Shown in pieces: positions 1-8,115 of a DNA stretch of 48,790 bases (the first letter of the stretch is position 1; every line of letters begins with the position of its first letter). The DNA comes from JAJXTN01 sp038230895 (GTDB lineage: Bacteria > Patescibacteriota > Saccharimonadia > Saccharimonadales > UBA4665), in the NCBI GenBank assembly GCA_038230895.1, contig JBBRMJ010000009.1:1-48790 (forward strand), read 5' to 3'. Below the pieces are notes generated by a model. It was given only the letters and a program-made list of their open reading frames with translations, had not been told where the DNA came from and made no database searches. The position numbers were made by a program, and so were the translations under genes.

Positions 1-73
1 GGTCATCGAGTAATTTGATAAAGGCGTCGGTTACAATATCACCGATACTAATCACATCTGGTCGCTCAGCCAC
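1..73 (-). CDS. Sugar kinase, PfkB-like, N-terminal fragment (runs off window)
   Basis: Only 24 codons lie in the window. They start at a GTG preceded by a purine-rich AGGGTGG ribosome site and read MAERPDVISIGDIVTDAF and onward. An opening of the form DVISIGDIVTD is typical of PfkB/ribokinase-family sugar kinases, where the strand carries the start of the sugar-binding site. The position downstream of the fba/transketolase operon on the same strand fits a sugar kinase. The family call is inferred from very few residues, and the catalytic GAGD region is outside the window. Confidence 0.45.
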   Translation of the reverse strand, partial: MAERPDVISIGDIVTDAFIKLLDD

Positions 74-129
74 GGTCCCACCCTTTTCGTCATGTTTATG
101 CTTATGTTATTTAGTGTATCACAGCCGTG

Positions 130-360
130 TCAGGCGCCATGCAAGGCCTTGCGCATTTGATTAATACTAAGATCCTGACGATCGTTTCGCTCAAGCTCTG
201 TTTGTTGAACTCGATCAATGCGATCGACCACCTCGCGTAAGTCATCAATCTTTTGGTGTACTTCGGCGAAGCCTGCCGCAGTTTGCCGTTGGGAATCGTC
301 AACTATTAACTCAATTGCCTGCAAATCATCTGAGGTCAATGTCATGCTCATATGGTTCAT
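130..360 (-). CDS. Small coiled-coil hypothetical protein (76 aa)
   Basis: I do not recognise a family. The protein is charged and helical. Heptad-like spacing over residues 25-55 (EVHQKIDDLREVVDRIDRV) predicts a short coiled coil, and there is no signal or membrane segment. I chose the ATG giving MNHMSMTL, which has a weak GGTGA ribosome site about 7 bases upstream; a TTG nine codons earlier is possible. It follows fba on the same strand after 43 bases and is probably the penultimate gene of the carbon operon. A structural or adaptor role is only a guess. Confidence 0.55.
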   Translation of the reverse strand: MNHMSMTLTSDDLQAIELIVDDSQRQTAAGFAEVHQKIDDLREVVDRIDRVQQTELERNDRQDLSINQMRKALHGA

Positions 361-403
361 TATAAAGTCACCATGAACGTACAGCAAATATCTTAAGCAT
401 TAG

Positions 404-1327
404 TTAAGCTTGGCTGTCCACAGCCTTGCCGGCGGAGTTGAAGTCTTCGAGTTTGCTTTCGACGACGGCTTGGACGGCGGGGACGACCTCCTTGCCGATT
501 AGCTTCGCGACAGAGTATTCATTCGGGTTATCGGCCAGAACTTTTTCCAGAGTAGTGCGATACGCAATGCGCATATCGCTATTGATGTTGACCTTGGTGA
601 CACCGATTTTGACGGCATCGCGGAAGTAGTGGCCAGGAGTGTCGCTGCCACCATGCAGACTGATATTGCAGCCGATGGCATCGCGAATCTGTTGCAGCAG
701 CTCAAGGTCGAGGACTTTCGGCACTGGATACTTGCCATGCAGGTTGCCGATAGCAGCGGCAAAGGTATCGATACCGGTGGCCTCGCAGAAGGTCTTGGAG
801 TGTTCAGACGTGCTGAAGGTCTTCTTGATCTCTTCGTAATCGATGTCTTCAGTGTGCAAATTGGAGCTGCCACCGAAGTAATGCGGTTCGCTCTCGACTA
901 AGGCACCGGTCAATTGAGCGTACTCGACCACTTCTTTGGTGGCATTGATGATCTCTTCTTCGGAGGCGTCATGGTTGGCCTGCGAGATATCGATGTGAAT
1001 AAACTCAAAACCGGCTTCGATGCCGTCTTTGGCGGCCTCGACGCTGGGGCTATGGTCGAGGTTGATATACATCTCAACGCCGTATTGGGCTTTGAAGTTG
1101 TCAACCATGTCACGAACGGTCTCGATACCGATATCTTCAACTTCGCCTTGGCTGACTTCTACGAGGACGGGCGCATTCTTAGCCTTGGCAGCGAGAACTA
1201 CGGCCTTCAAAGTAGCCTCGTCATCGAGGTTAAAGGCCCCGAAAGCCCAGTGTTCTTCCCTGGCCTGTTGCATCCGAGCACGGGCTCGGGCACAATTAGC
1301 CCGCATTTCTTGGAGTGTTAATGGCAT
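404..1327 (-). CDS. fba: Class II fructose-bisphosphate aldolase
   Basis: Cytosolic zinc aldolase cleaving fructose 1,6-bisphosphate to dihydroxyacetone phosphate and glyceraldehyde 3-phosphate, or the related tagatose ester. The 307 residues match the class II length. Visible landmarks are the catalytic/zinc pair in YINLDHSPS (D91, H92), a glutamate at E145 (LVESE), zinc histidines in IGNLHGKYP (H197) and SLHGGSDTP (H225), and the phosphate loop KVNINSDMR. It starts one base after the transketolase C-half stops, so it is translated in the same operon as gap, rpiB, rpe and tkt. The E145 segment reads VESEPHYFGG instead of the usual VEAELG-GG form, so the sub-family (Fba or GatY/KbaY-like) is uncertain. 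Confidence 0.93.
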   Translation of the reverse strand: MPLTLQEMRANCARARARMQQAREEHWAFGAFNLDDEATLKAVVLAAKAKNAPVLVEVSQGEVEDIGIETVRDMVDNFKAQYGVEMYINLDHSPSVEAAKDGIEAGFEFIHIDISQANHDASEEEIINATKEVVEYAQLTGALVESEPHYFGGSSNLHTEDIDYEEIKKTFSTSEHSKTFCEATGIDTFAAAIGNLHGKYPVPKVLDLELLQQIRDAIGCNISLHGGSDTPGHYFRDAVKIGVTKVNINSDMRIAYRTTLEKVLADNPNEYSVAKLIGKEVVPAVQAVVESKLEDFNSAGKAVDSQA

Positions 1328-1328
1328 A

Positions 1329-2306
1329 TTACTTTCCCTTCTTATCGATTACTGTATGAGCCGCCAGGCGGATGTGTTTGGCGTCGAGGCCGAATTTCTC
1401 GAGAAGTTCTTCGGGAGTGCCGGACTCGCCGAAGTGGTCCTGCATACCGATACGCTTGATAGGTACGGGGTGTTCTTCACCAAGCAGTTCAGCAACTGCA
1501 CCACCGAGGCCGCCAATGATTTGACCCTCCTCGACGGTCACGACTGCGCCAGTTTTACGTGCGCTTTTGAGAATCGTCAGGTGGTCAAGCGGTTTTATGG
1601 TTGGCACATGGATAACTTCGGCTTCGATGCCATCCTTGAATAAAAGCTCGACGGCCGCCAGGGCTTGGTAGGTCATGGTTCCCGTGGCGATAATGGTGAC
1701 ATCAGCACCTTTCTCGAAGACATAGGCCTTGCCGATTTCGAAGGGCGTATCGGCAGTTGTGATAATCGGTGTACCTTCTCGAGCCAGGCGCAGGTAGTTC
1801 GGACGTGGGTCTTTGGCCATGGCCAGGGTGGCCTTCTCGGCTTCGACGCTATCACAGGGGGCTATAACCACCATATGAGGTAAAACGCGCATCAGCGCGA
1901 CATCTTCTAGCATCTGGTGGGTGGCACCATCTGGGCCGACGCTAACGCCCGCATGACTGCCGATGACCTTAACGGGGCGCTCATTGAGGCAAATCGTCGT
2001 GCGTATCTGTTCCCAGTTGCGGCCAGGGCTGAAGGCTGCATAGCTACTGACAAACGGAATCTTGCCGACAGCGGCTAGGCCAGCGCCAACAGTGACGAGG
2101 TTCTGCTCGGCAACGCCAATCTCAATGAAACGGTCGGGGAATTCAGCTTTGAAAAGGCTCATCTGGGTAGAATCGGTCAAATCGGCACAGGCGGCTACGA
2201 CGTTAACATCGAGCTTACCAGCAGCCAATAATCCACGACCAAAGCCTTTACGAATCGGCTCAATTTGCAATTTAGCGTTCAAATCAGTCAAATGCATTTC
2301 GTGCAC
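1329..2306 (-). CDS. tktC: Transketolase, C-terminal subunit
   Basis: C-terminal half (pyrimidine-binding and C domains, 325 aa) of a two-polypeptide transketolase that moves two-carbon units between sugar phosphates with thiamine diphosphate. IEIGVAEQNLVTVGAGLA carries the glutamate that activates the cofactor; the GSHAGVSVGPDGATHQ phosphate-binding loop and VVTVEEGQIIGGLGGAV of the C domain follow. The start may be the GTG at 2306, one base into the stop of the upstream membrane gene, or the ATG at 2297; neither has a strong ribosome site, so reinitiation after the upstream stop is likely. Split transketolases are common in archaea and many CPR bacteria. Here the halves are separated by a small membrane-protein gene. 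Confidence 0.93.
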   Translation of the reverse strand: MHEMHLTDLNAKLQIEPIRKGFGRGLLAAGKLDVNVVAACADLTDSTQMSLFKAEFPDRFIEIGVAEQNLVTVGAGLAAVGKIPFVSSYAAFSPGRNWEQIRTTICLNERPVKVIGSHAGVSVGPDGATHQMLEDVALMRVLPHMVVIAPCDSVEAEKATLAMAKDPRPNYLRLAREGTPIITTADTPFEIGKAYVFEKGADVTIIATGTMTYQALAAVELLFKDGIEAEVIHVPTIKPLDHLTILKSARKTGAVVTVEEGQIIGGLGGAVAELLGEEHPVPIKRIGMQDHFGESGTPEELLEKFGLDAKHIRLAAHTVIDKKGK

Positions 2307-2611
2307 TAGTCGGCCTTTCGGCTAAAGCGCCAGGCGGCGGTGAACAGGCTAACGGTCAGTGCGGCAGCCATAACAAAAACCAAGAAGATAAGTATATCAC
2401 CGAAGTTGGGTGACTGTTTGCCGCAACTAACAATCGACAGACCCGAGCTATTCGTATTGCAGGATTGGAAACTGGCTAAATCTGACCAGAACACCCGACT
2501 GATCGCGTAGAGCAAGCCAACGCTCAGGAAGCTGGCAACCCAAGCGGCTACTATAAATTTCGGCGAATGTCTGGTGGCATAGCGGCCGCTGAGATCACGG
2601 CTCTTACTCAT
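2306..2611 (-). CDS. Small two-helix membrane protein between the transketolase halves
   Basis: 101 aa, no recognised family. Two hydrophobic segments are visible, at about residues 18-38 (FIVAAWVASFLSVGLLYAIS) and about 70-90 (ILIFLVFVMAAALTVSLF). Between them is a loop with two cysteines (SCN, SCG) that could form a disulfide outside the membrane. The ATG overlaps the stop region of tktN by 8 bases and its own stop touches the tktC start, so it is translationally coupled to both halves. A role in transketolase assembly or localisation is speculation. Confidence 0.75.
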   Translation of the reverse strand: MSKSRDLSGRYATRHSPKFIVAAWVASFLSVGLLYAISRVFWSDLASFQSCNTNSSGLSIVSCGKQSPNFGDILIFLVFVMAAALTVSLFTAAWRFSRKAD

Positions 2612-3458
2612 GTTCACTCCTGATCTTACCACCGAGGGTGCGTAACTCATGCAATGCCTTTATGGCTTGCTCGTGATTGGGCGGACTACCATGCCAATGG
2701 AAATCATTCTCCATAAAGTCGACTCCCTTGCCTGGGATAGTGTGGGCAATCAACATAACTGGCTTTTCCTGAATCGCCCGGGCCATAGCGCAGGCATCAA
2801 TCACGGCCTCGATGTTATTGCCGTCGATCTCGATGACATGCCAACCGAAGGCTTCCCACTTGCCACGCAGGTCTTCCAAGGGCATTACTACCTCTGTTGG
2901 ACCGTCAATTTGAATATTATTGCGGTCAATGATGGCGATGATGTTATTGAGCTTATACTTGCTGGCCAGCATGGCGGCTTCCCAGATATTACCCTCGTCG
3001 AGTTCGCCATCACCCATGACGACATATACCCAACGATGTTGCTGCTGATCCATGCGCAGTCCGAGAGCCATACCGCAAGCTTGACTGAGCCCACAACCGA
3101 GGGGACCGCTGGTGGTCTCCATGCCGGGCAGGCGCATGCGCTCTGGATGACCCTGAAGGCGTGAGCCAAGTTTGCGCAGCGTCATAAGCTCTTTGCGCTC
3201 AAAGTAGCCAGCCCGAGCCATGGTTGCGTACCGAACGGGTACACAATGACCATTACTCAATAATAAGATGTCCCGTTCCTCCCAATCTGGGTTTTTGGGA
3301 TCATGTTTCATGACGTCGAAATACAGGGCTGTGAAAATATCAGCCAGGCCGAGTGGTCCTGCACTGTGCCCACTACCGGCGTGCTCCAGCATCCGAATGA
3401 TATCCTCACGAATATCATTGGCCAATACTTCCAACCGCTCCAGGGGTAATTTTTGCAT
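2604..3458 (-). CDS. tktN: Transketolase, N-terminal (thiamine diphosphate binding) subunit
   Basis: N-terminal half of transketolase, 284 aa. It has the conserved opening GSGHSAGPLGLADIFTALYF, the substrate-side histidines in GHPERM, and the thiamine diphosphate motif GDGELDEGNIWEAAML followed by IDRNN. The enzyme links glycolysis to pentose-phosphate intermediates, and in organisms lacking the oxidative branch it is the route to ribose 5-phosphate. It lies 14 bases after rpe. The pairing half tktC is 300 bases downstream on the same strand, so both chains come from one mRNA. Confidence 0.94.
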   Translation of the reverse strand: MQKLPLERLEVLANDIREDIIRMLEHAGSGHSAGPLGLADIFTALYFDVMKHDPKNPDWEERDILLLSNGHCVPVRYATMARAGYFERKELMTLRKLGSRLQGHPERMRLPGMETTSGPLGCGLSQACGMALGLRMDQQQHRWVYVVMGDGELDEGNIWEAAMLASKYKLNNIIAIIDRNNIQIDGPTEVVMPLEDLRGKWEAFGWHVIEIDGNNIEAVIDACAMARAIQEKPVMLIAHTIPGKGVDFMENDFHWHGSPPNHEQAIKALHELRTLGGKIRSEHE

Positions 3459-3472
3459 GCCTCTTGCTGTCT

Positions 3473-4102
3473 CTAGTCGTTGATTACTGATTTCAGTTTA
3501 GCATAAGCGGCTGCCGGGTCGTCAGATTTTTGGATAAATCCGCCGACGTTCAATACATCGACGCCCCCATCTACCAATTGTTTGGCATTATCAGCGTTGA
3601 TGCCACCGTCCCAGCCGACTTCAACGCCGGGATGATGGTGATGAATTTTATAGACTTTGTCGAGTAAGCCGAGATCAGCCTCACCCCCGTGATAACCGAG
3701 CTTTCCGCTGAACACCAGCACATGGTCAAAACTGTGCATAATCTGGTAGGCGTGTTCAATCGGTGTGTCATGCAAAATAGCCAGCCCAACCTTTATATCG
3801 GCTTTGTGCAATTCAGCCGCAAAATGCATGTGGTGGACATGGGCTTCATTATGAATCACCACCATCCGTGGCTTGAGCTTGATCAATTGCGCAAGGTAGT
3901 CCATGGGTTCAGCGTACATCAAATGAATATCGGCCTGCAGCTCATGAGGCCACCAAATCTTATCGAGGGTGGGGGAAGTCGTTGGCGCAAATTCGCCGTC
4001 CATCAGATCAATATGAATTCGCTTCGCAAAGTTTTTGACAGCATTGACCTGCTTGCCGTATTCACCGGTGTCGTAGGCAGTGATAGTCGGACAAATCTGC
4101 AT
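3473..4102 (-). CDS. rpe: Ribulose-phosphate 3-epimerase family protein
   Basis: TIM-barrel epimerase interconverting ribulose 5-phosphate and xylulose 5-phosphate. Landmarks are HIDLMDGEFAP near residue 30 (metal-binding His and catalytic Asp) and GVEVGWDGGINADN near 165 (second catalytic Asp and phosphate loop). At 209 aa it is slightly short for the family (about 220). The barrel strand normally carrying another metal-ligand histidine reads VVIHNEAHVHH, with several candidates. It sits between rpiB (3-base gap) and tktN, which matches the non-oxidative pentose-phosphate order. The sequence is divergent, so hexulose-phosphate or allulose-phosphate epimerase activity is possible. Confidence 0.85.
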   Translation of the reverse strand: MQICPTITAYDTGEYGKQVNAVKNFAKRIHIDLMDGEFAPTTSPTLDKIWWPHELQADIHLMYAEPMDYLAQLIKLKPRMVVIHNEAHVHHMHFAAELHKADIKVGLAILHDTPIEHAYQIMHSFDHVLVFSGKLGYHGGEADLGLLDKVYKIHHHHPGVEVGWDGGINADNAKQLVDGGVDVLNVGGFIQKSDDPAAAYAKLKSVIND

Positions 4103-4105
4103 GGC

Positions 4106-4552
4106 TTAGCCTAATTCATCAAGCTCGTTGATGCGACGGACGAAGCGTGGTGCGCCAGCGAACGGTGTGACCAGCCAAGCGTTGACGATAGCTTCCGCGT
4201 CCTCGAGTGAGGTGAAGCGCGATGACAGACAGAGTATATTGCTGTCGTCGTCATTTCGAGCTGATTTGGCTTCATCCACGCTCCAGCACAGAGAAGCCCG
4301 AATGCCTTTGAAACGATTGGCCGCCATACACATGCCCTGGCCACTGCCACAGATCAGCAGACCCTTGGCCTCATTATCACCATCCGCCTTGAGAGCGGTG
4401 ACGACTTTGCCAGCAAATTGGGGGAAATCATCTTCTGGCTGCTTACTGGAATCGCCCTCGTCTATGACCTCATGTCCTGTTTTGCGTAGCAAATCCATGA
4501 GCTCTTGTTTGTAGTCAAAGCCGTTGTGGTCGGCACCGATATGAATCTTCAT
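4106..4552 (-). CDS. rpiB: Ribose 5-phosphate isomerase B (RpiB/LacAB family)
   Basis: Sugar-phosphate isomerase converting ribose 5-phosphate and ribulose 5-phosphate. The family signature is clear: HIGADHNGFDYKQEL at the N-terminus and ICGSGQGMCMAANRFKGIRA in the middle, which includes the active-site cysteine and the phosphate-binding glycines. The length of 148 aa is normal. It lies 3 bases after gap and 3 bases before rpe. Together with rpe and the split transketolase it completes the non-oxidative pentose-phosphate set in one operon. Confidence 0.92.
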   Translation of the reverse strand: MKIHIGADHNGFDYKQELMDLLRKTGHEVIDEGDSSKQPEDDFPQFAGKVVTALKADGDNEAKGLLICGSGQGMCMAANRFKGIRASLCWSVDEAKSARNDDDSNILCLSSRFTSLEDAEAIVNAWLVTPFAGAPRFVRRINELDELG

Positions 4553-4555
4553 AGT

Positions 4556-5593
4556 CTATTTGTGGTCGTGACCGTGATCGCCTTGATGGAGTAAGCGGCC
4601 AGCGTCGGCGACGACTTCGACTAAGCGGTTGCTATAGCCCCACTCATTGTCGTACCACACCATGACTTTTACGAGATTGCCGGCGACAACCTTAGTGAGT
4701 AAGAGGTCAACGGTGCCGGAGTGACTATTACCAATGTAATCGCTACTGACCAATGGTTCTTCACTAACGGCTAAAATGCCTTGGTAGTAGGGCTCTTTGG
4801 CGGCTTTCCTGAAGGCCTCGTTGAGCTCTTCGACCGTAGTGTTTTTCTTGAGTAAAGCGGTGATATCGCTCAGAGACACAACAGGGGTGGGAACGCGGAT
4901 GCTGAGGCCGTCAAACTTGTCTTTCAACTGTGGCAGCGTCAAGGTGACCGCAATCGCAGCACCAGTGGTAGTTGGTACGATGTTCTCGGCAGCGTTCCGG
5001 CCTTCGCGCAAGTCTTTGGACGGTGCGTCTTGCAAGGCTTGGCTCGCGGTGTAACTATGAACAGTGGTCAGCAGCGACTTTTCGACGCCAAACTCAGTAT
5101 CGAGAATCGCCATAACGGCTCCCAATGAGTTGGTTGTACAACTCGCGTTACTTATAACTTCTGTGGAGTGCTCCAACTTATCTTCATTTGCCCCCAAAAC
5201 AATGGTATCAACACCGTCGCTCTTGCTTGGTCCAGAGATGACGACTCGCTTGGCACCAGCTTTGATATGGGATGAAGCACCTTCCAGATCAGTGAAGCGG
5301 CCGGTCGATTCGATGACGACATCAACTTTGAGATCTTTCCAAGGCAGCAACGTTGGGTCTTTCTCGGCAGTAACTATGACGTGTTTGCCCTTGACGATAA
5401 TACCGTCATCATCGTGACCGACCTCATTGTGGTAGGTGCCATAGTTGCTGTCGTGTTTGAGAAGATATGCTAAGGTTTTCGTATCTGTTAAGTCATTAAC
5501 GGCAACGATTTCAACATCGCTCCGTTCAAAGGCGATTTTGAAGGCATTGCGCCCAATCCGCCCAAAACCATTAATTGCCACCCGTGTTTTCAT
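4556..5593 (-). CDS. gap: Glyceraldehyde-3-phosphate dehydrogenase, type I
   Basis: NAD-dependent glycolytic dehydrogenase making 1,3-bisphosphoglycerate. The Rossmann motif INGFGRIGR is at residues 8-16. The catalytic cysteine is C152 in SNASCTTNS, and the C-terminal WYDNEWGYSNR motif is intact. It has 345 residues, about ten more than usual because of a histidine-rich tail (GHDHK). It is the first gene of the carbon operon and has a good ribosome site (AAGGAAG) 4 bases before the ATG, plus its own promoter just upstream. Confidence 0.96.
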   Translation of the reverse strand: MKTRVAINGFGRIGRNAFKIAFERSDVEIVAVNDLTDTKTLAYLLKHDSNYGTYHNEVGHDDDGIIVKGKHVIVTAEKDPTLLPWKDLKVDVVIESTGRFTDLEGASSHIKAGAKRVVISGPSKSDGVDTIVLGANEDKLEHSTEVISNASCTTNSLGAVMAILDTEFGVEKSLLTTVHSYTASQALQDAPSKDLREGRNAAENIVPTTTGAAIAVTLTLPQLKDKFDGLSIRVPTPVVSLSDITALLKKNTTVEELNEAFRKAAKEPYYQGILAVSEEPLVSSDYIGNSHSGTVDLLLTKVVAGNLVKVMVWYDNEWGYSNRLVEVVADAGRLLHQGDHGHDHK

Positions 5594-5616
5594 GTTGCTT
5601 CCTTGTTTATATCTCT

Positions 5617-5645
5617 ATCTTAACTGCTTACGGTAAGATTGTAAA
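5617..5645 (-). promoter_or_regulatory. Promoter of the gap-tkt-fba operon
   Basis: On the minus strand, TTTACA (5640-5645) and TAAGAT (5617-5622) are separated by exactly 17 bases. They sit 24 bases before the gap ATG, which gives a leader of about 17 bases containing the ribosome site. This is the only clear promoter for the seven-gene operon. Confidence 0.6.
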
Positions 5646-5671
5646 AATAAACCTCTGTAACAATTGCGCAA

Positions 5672-6133
5672 TTAGACACTTAAAAGCTGGCTTGGCAGAC
5701 GCCGTCGGGCAGCTTGACGTTGCACAGTGTGCCCGAGGCTCATTGCTGCGATGTGTTTTGGAACAAAAAAGCCTCTTGTGCACTCTTGATTGCGTCGAAA
5801 ATTGACTCCAACTCTGGTGAAGGCGTAGTGGAAGTGACGTTTGTTTAGATGCCCGTACTTGCTCCGGCGTTCGTCAACAGCTTCGTCAAAAAATTCCAAA
5901 TCTTTGGGGAGCTGTCCTGCTTCCTCTTCGAATTCACGCCTTCCCGCCATCAGTGAGTCTTCCCCATCCACCAGCTCGCCACCCGGAAGATCAAACGTTC
6001 CTGCCCGATGTTTATCTTTACCATGCCGTTGCACGACATATACCAATTCGGATTCGAAGTTTTGAAAAGGCTGCACGCCAGGCTCAAGCAGCACTAAAAC
6101 GATACGAGCAGTTTCGACAGTCAATTGTTCCAT
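5672..6133 (-). CDS. Nudix hydrolase
   Basis: 153 aa with a complete Nudix box at residues 51-73 (GGELVDGEDSLMAGRREFEE and onward, i.e. G-x5-E-x7-REFEEEAG), so catalytically competent hydrolysis of a nucleoside diphosphate-linked compound is expected. The substrate cannot be read from the sequence. The C-terminal 40 residues are unusually basic (QRQAARRRLP). It is monocistronic with its own promoter 26 bases upstream, and faces the same way as the gap operon that follows it. Confidence 0.85.
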   Translation of the reverse strand: MEQLTVETARIVLVLLEPGVQPFQNFESELVYVVQRHGKDKHRAGTFDLPGGELVDGEDSLMAGRREFEEEAGQLPKDLEFFDEAVDERRSKYGHLNKRHFHYAFTRVGVNFRRNQECTRGFFVPKHIAAMSLGHTVQRQAARRRLPSQLLSV

Positions 6134-6158
6134 ATTTTTTTGTTAAGAAAAGATTAAT

Positions 6159-6187
6159 TTTATACCTATACCAGTATATACCTACAA
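6159..6187 (-). promoter_or_regulatory. Promoter of the Nudix gene
   Basis: Minus strand TTGTAG (6182-6187), 17-base spacer, TATAAA (6159-6164). The expected start site leaves a leader of about 18 bases that is A-rich and has no obvious Shine-Dalgarno sequence. Confidence 0.55.
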
Positions 6188-6206
6188 TGCAAGTATTTTC
6201 GATTTA

Positions 6207-6683
6207 CTATGTAGCTGGAGTGAGCATGTTGCTTGGGATTTTTTGCACAAACGCCCGCCGGACTTCAACGGGAGTCGCAGAGGTAATATCGTCAACAAGG
6301 CAACCATACAGATCAAGCGACTGATCGATAACTGGCGTTAACCAAATAATTTGTTGTTCGCCTCGTACTAATAATCGCTCAACAGTAACTGCATTAACCG
6401 AATACTTTGCTGGCTTGATTGGAATTGCGGTAGGCTGCTCTGGCACATATCCACCAAACTTCAAACAGACTGCAGCTCCCTTTAGATTGAATACTGCACC
6501 GACATTCTTTTTAAAAATTTCAATGGTTGCTTGTCTGGCAGCTTTTTCACTAGCAAACGCCGCTACTAAGTCGCGTTCTGTCGTAGTGCGGCTTTCATGT
6601 GCGACTGTAAGCAAACCGAGCCTGGCGTTTAAAGCTTTTTGACCGGCAGGATTGATTCGTGCCTCGGTATGCTCAGGGTTCAC
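6207..6683 (-). CDS. Hypothetical protein (158 aa)
   Basis: No family recognised. It is soluble with no signal or membrane segment. Residues 42-60 (AFASEKAARQATIEIFKKN) look amphipathic and helical, and the C-terminal half is beta-rich (VNAVTVERLLV, IIWLTPVID). The start is a GTG 3 bases after the pyrophosphatase stop, so it is the second gene of a ppa transcript. Base composition resembles the neighbours. Nothing in the sequence indicates a function. Confidence 0.65.
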   Translation of the reverse strand: MNPEHTEARINPAGQKALNARLGLLTVAHESRTTTERDLVAAFASEKAARQATIEIFKKNVGAVFNLKGAAVCLKFGGYVPEQPTAIPIKPAKYSVNAVTVERLLVRGEQQIIWLTPVIDQSLDLYGCLVDDITSATPVEVRRAFVQKIPSNMLTPAT

Positions 6684-6686
6684 GGC

Positions 6687-7217
6687 TTAGCCTTTTTTGT
6701 AGCGTTCGATGGACTCGGCGATGATGACTTTGGCGGCTTCGGCGTCGCCCCAGCCCAGGACTTTGGTGGTGCCTGGTTTCTTGAGGTCCTTGTAGTGGTT
6801 GAAGTGGTAGGCGACACGCTCTTTCCATTTTTCACCAAGGTCGTCTAGGCTATTCAACCAATCGCTTGCCTGGCGGTCATCACTGGGGCGCACCACAATT
6901 TTGTGGTCCATTTCGCCATCATCTTCGAAGTTCATGACCCCAAGGATTTTACCCTCTACGGCTATGCCTGTAGGGATTGGTTCGTCAGTGACGACTAAGA
7001 CGTCGAGTTCGTCTCCGTCTTCGTCCAAGGTCTGCGGGATGAAGCCATAATTGACTGGCTTGGGGAAAATGCCTGGTTCGACACGGTCGAGCACGAAGAT
7101 GCCTTTCTCACGGTCCCATTCAATTTTCAAACAACTGCCTTCAGGAATTTCCACGACAGCGTTGACGATACCATTTTGATAATCGCCGGGTGTCAGAATT
7201 TGGTTAAAATCGGCCAT
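6687..7217 (-). CDS. ppa: Inorganic pyrophosphatase (family I)
   Basis: Soluble Mg-dependent pyrophosphatase that drives biosynthetic reactions by hydrolysing PPi. The family signature DEDGDELDVLVV (metal-binding aspartates) and the upstream NYGFIPQT segment are intact, with GVMNFEDDGEMDHKIV further on. The 176 aa length is normal. AGGAG lies 6 bases before the ATG. A plausible promoter is TTATCT, an 18-base spacer, then TACAAT on the minus strand (7246-7275). Confidence 0.95.
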   Translation of the reverse strand: MADFNQILTPGDYQNGIVNAVVEIPEGSCLKIEWDREKGIFVLDRVEPGIFPKPVNYGFIPQTLDEDGDELDVLVVTDEPIPTGIAVEGKILGVMNFEDDGEMDHKIVVRPSDDRQASDWLNSLDDLGEKWKERVAYHFNHYKDLKKPGTTKVLGWGDAEAAKVIIAESIERYKKG

Positions 7218-7331
7218 CTATGCTCCTCTGTTATATCTACGAATTATTGTACACTACTCTTGTATCAACAGATAAAGGCTGAGAGCCTCTTAGCATTGTA
7301 TCTTTCGCTTCGCGCTCGCTCACATACTTGT

Positions 7332-7337
7332 TACACT
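7332..7337 (+). promoter_or_regulatory. -10 box for a possibly leaderless glycerophosphodiesterase mRNA
   Basis: TACACT ends 8 bases before the second in-frame ATG (7346), and no Shine-Dalgarno sequence is present. Transcription would start at or next to that ATG. No good -35 hexamer is visible. Confidence 0.4.
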
Positions 7338-7345
7338 GGATGAAT

Positions 7346-8014
7346 ATGCGAATCATCGGCCACCGAGGCGCGCGTGGCTTAGCCCCAGAAAACACCATCG
7401 CCTCACTCTTGAAGGCTATTGAACATGGTGTCGATGAGATTGAGTTCGATGTACGTGTCACCAGCGATGGCATTGTAGTCGTACATCATGACACCCATCT
7501 AGTCGATCAGGCCGGCAATCATTTGCTACTCGCTCACAATACCTACGAGGAACTACGAGCTCATAAAGCAGACCTGCCGACTCTCGAACAGGCTCTAATG
7601 GCGATCAATCGTCAGGTGCCAGCCCTGATCGAGGTTAAGCCAGACGTCGACACGAAGCCCATTATCAAAATCATCAAAAGTTTCTTGAAAAAAGGTTGGC
7701 AGCCCAAGGACATATTGGTCGGCTCGTTCAAGCATGCCACGCTACGTGAGTTGCACGCTGCCCTACCAGAGATACAGATGGTGGTAATTGAACGCTGGAG
7801 CGGTATGCGGGCTGTCTGGCGAGCTCGAGAGCTTGGCACCAAGCGTCTGAATATGAATCAGCGCTGGTTATGGCGAGGCTTCATCGCGCCGATGCGACGG
7901 CGGGGCTGGGAATTATATCCGTATACGCTCAATGACAAGGCCAAAGCCTCACGCTGGGCAAATTACGGCATTGCCGGCATCATTACCGACTACCCAGATC
8001 GTTTCGAGAAGTAA
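7346..8014 (+). CDS. Glycerophosphodiester phosphodiesterase
   Basis: TIM-barrel phosphodiesterase releasing glycerol 3-phosphate from glycerophosphodiesters, probably for lipid turnover or scavenging. The N-terminal IIGHRGARGLAPENT motif (catalytic His and metal-binding residues), EIEFDVRVTSDGIVVVHHD (metal glutamate and aspartate, catalytic His) and the C-terminal YTLNDKAKASRWANYGIAGI are all present. At 222 aa it is a compact cytosolic form with no signal peptide. I chose ATG 7346 over ATG 7340 because of the -10 spacing. Confidence 0.92.
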   Translation: MRIIGHRGARGLAPENTIASLLKAIEHGVDEIEFDVRVTSDGIVVVHHDTHLVDQAGNHLLLAHNTYEELRAHKADLPTLEQALMAINRQVPALIEVKPDVDTKPIIKIIKSFLKKGWQPKDILVGSFKHATLRELHAALPEIQMVVIERWSGMRAVWRARELGTKRLNMNQRWLWRGFIAPMRRRGWELYPYTLNDKAKASRWANYGIAGIITDYPDRFEK

Positions 8015-8115
8015 CGATTACACTTCAGTATCAGGGCAATCACACGACATTCAATTGTGCTTGGTTCGATGTTTCGAATCGCAGATGAAGATAAACACTG
8101 TTAGACTAGACGTAT

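Noticed and set aside
1020..1643. 207-codon plus-strand frame across fba and tktC
   Set aside because: It crosses two conserved minus-strand genes and matches no family; a shadow frame.
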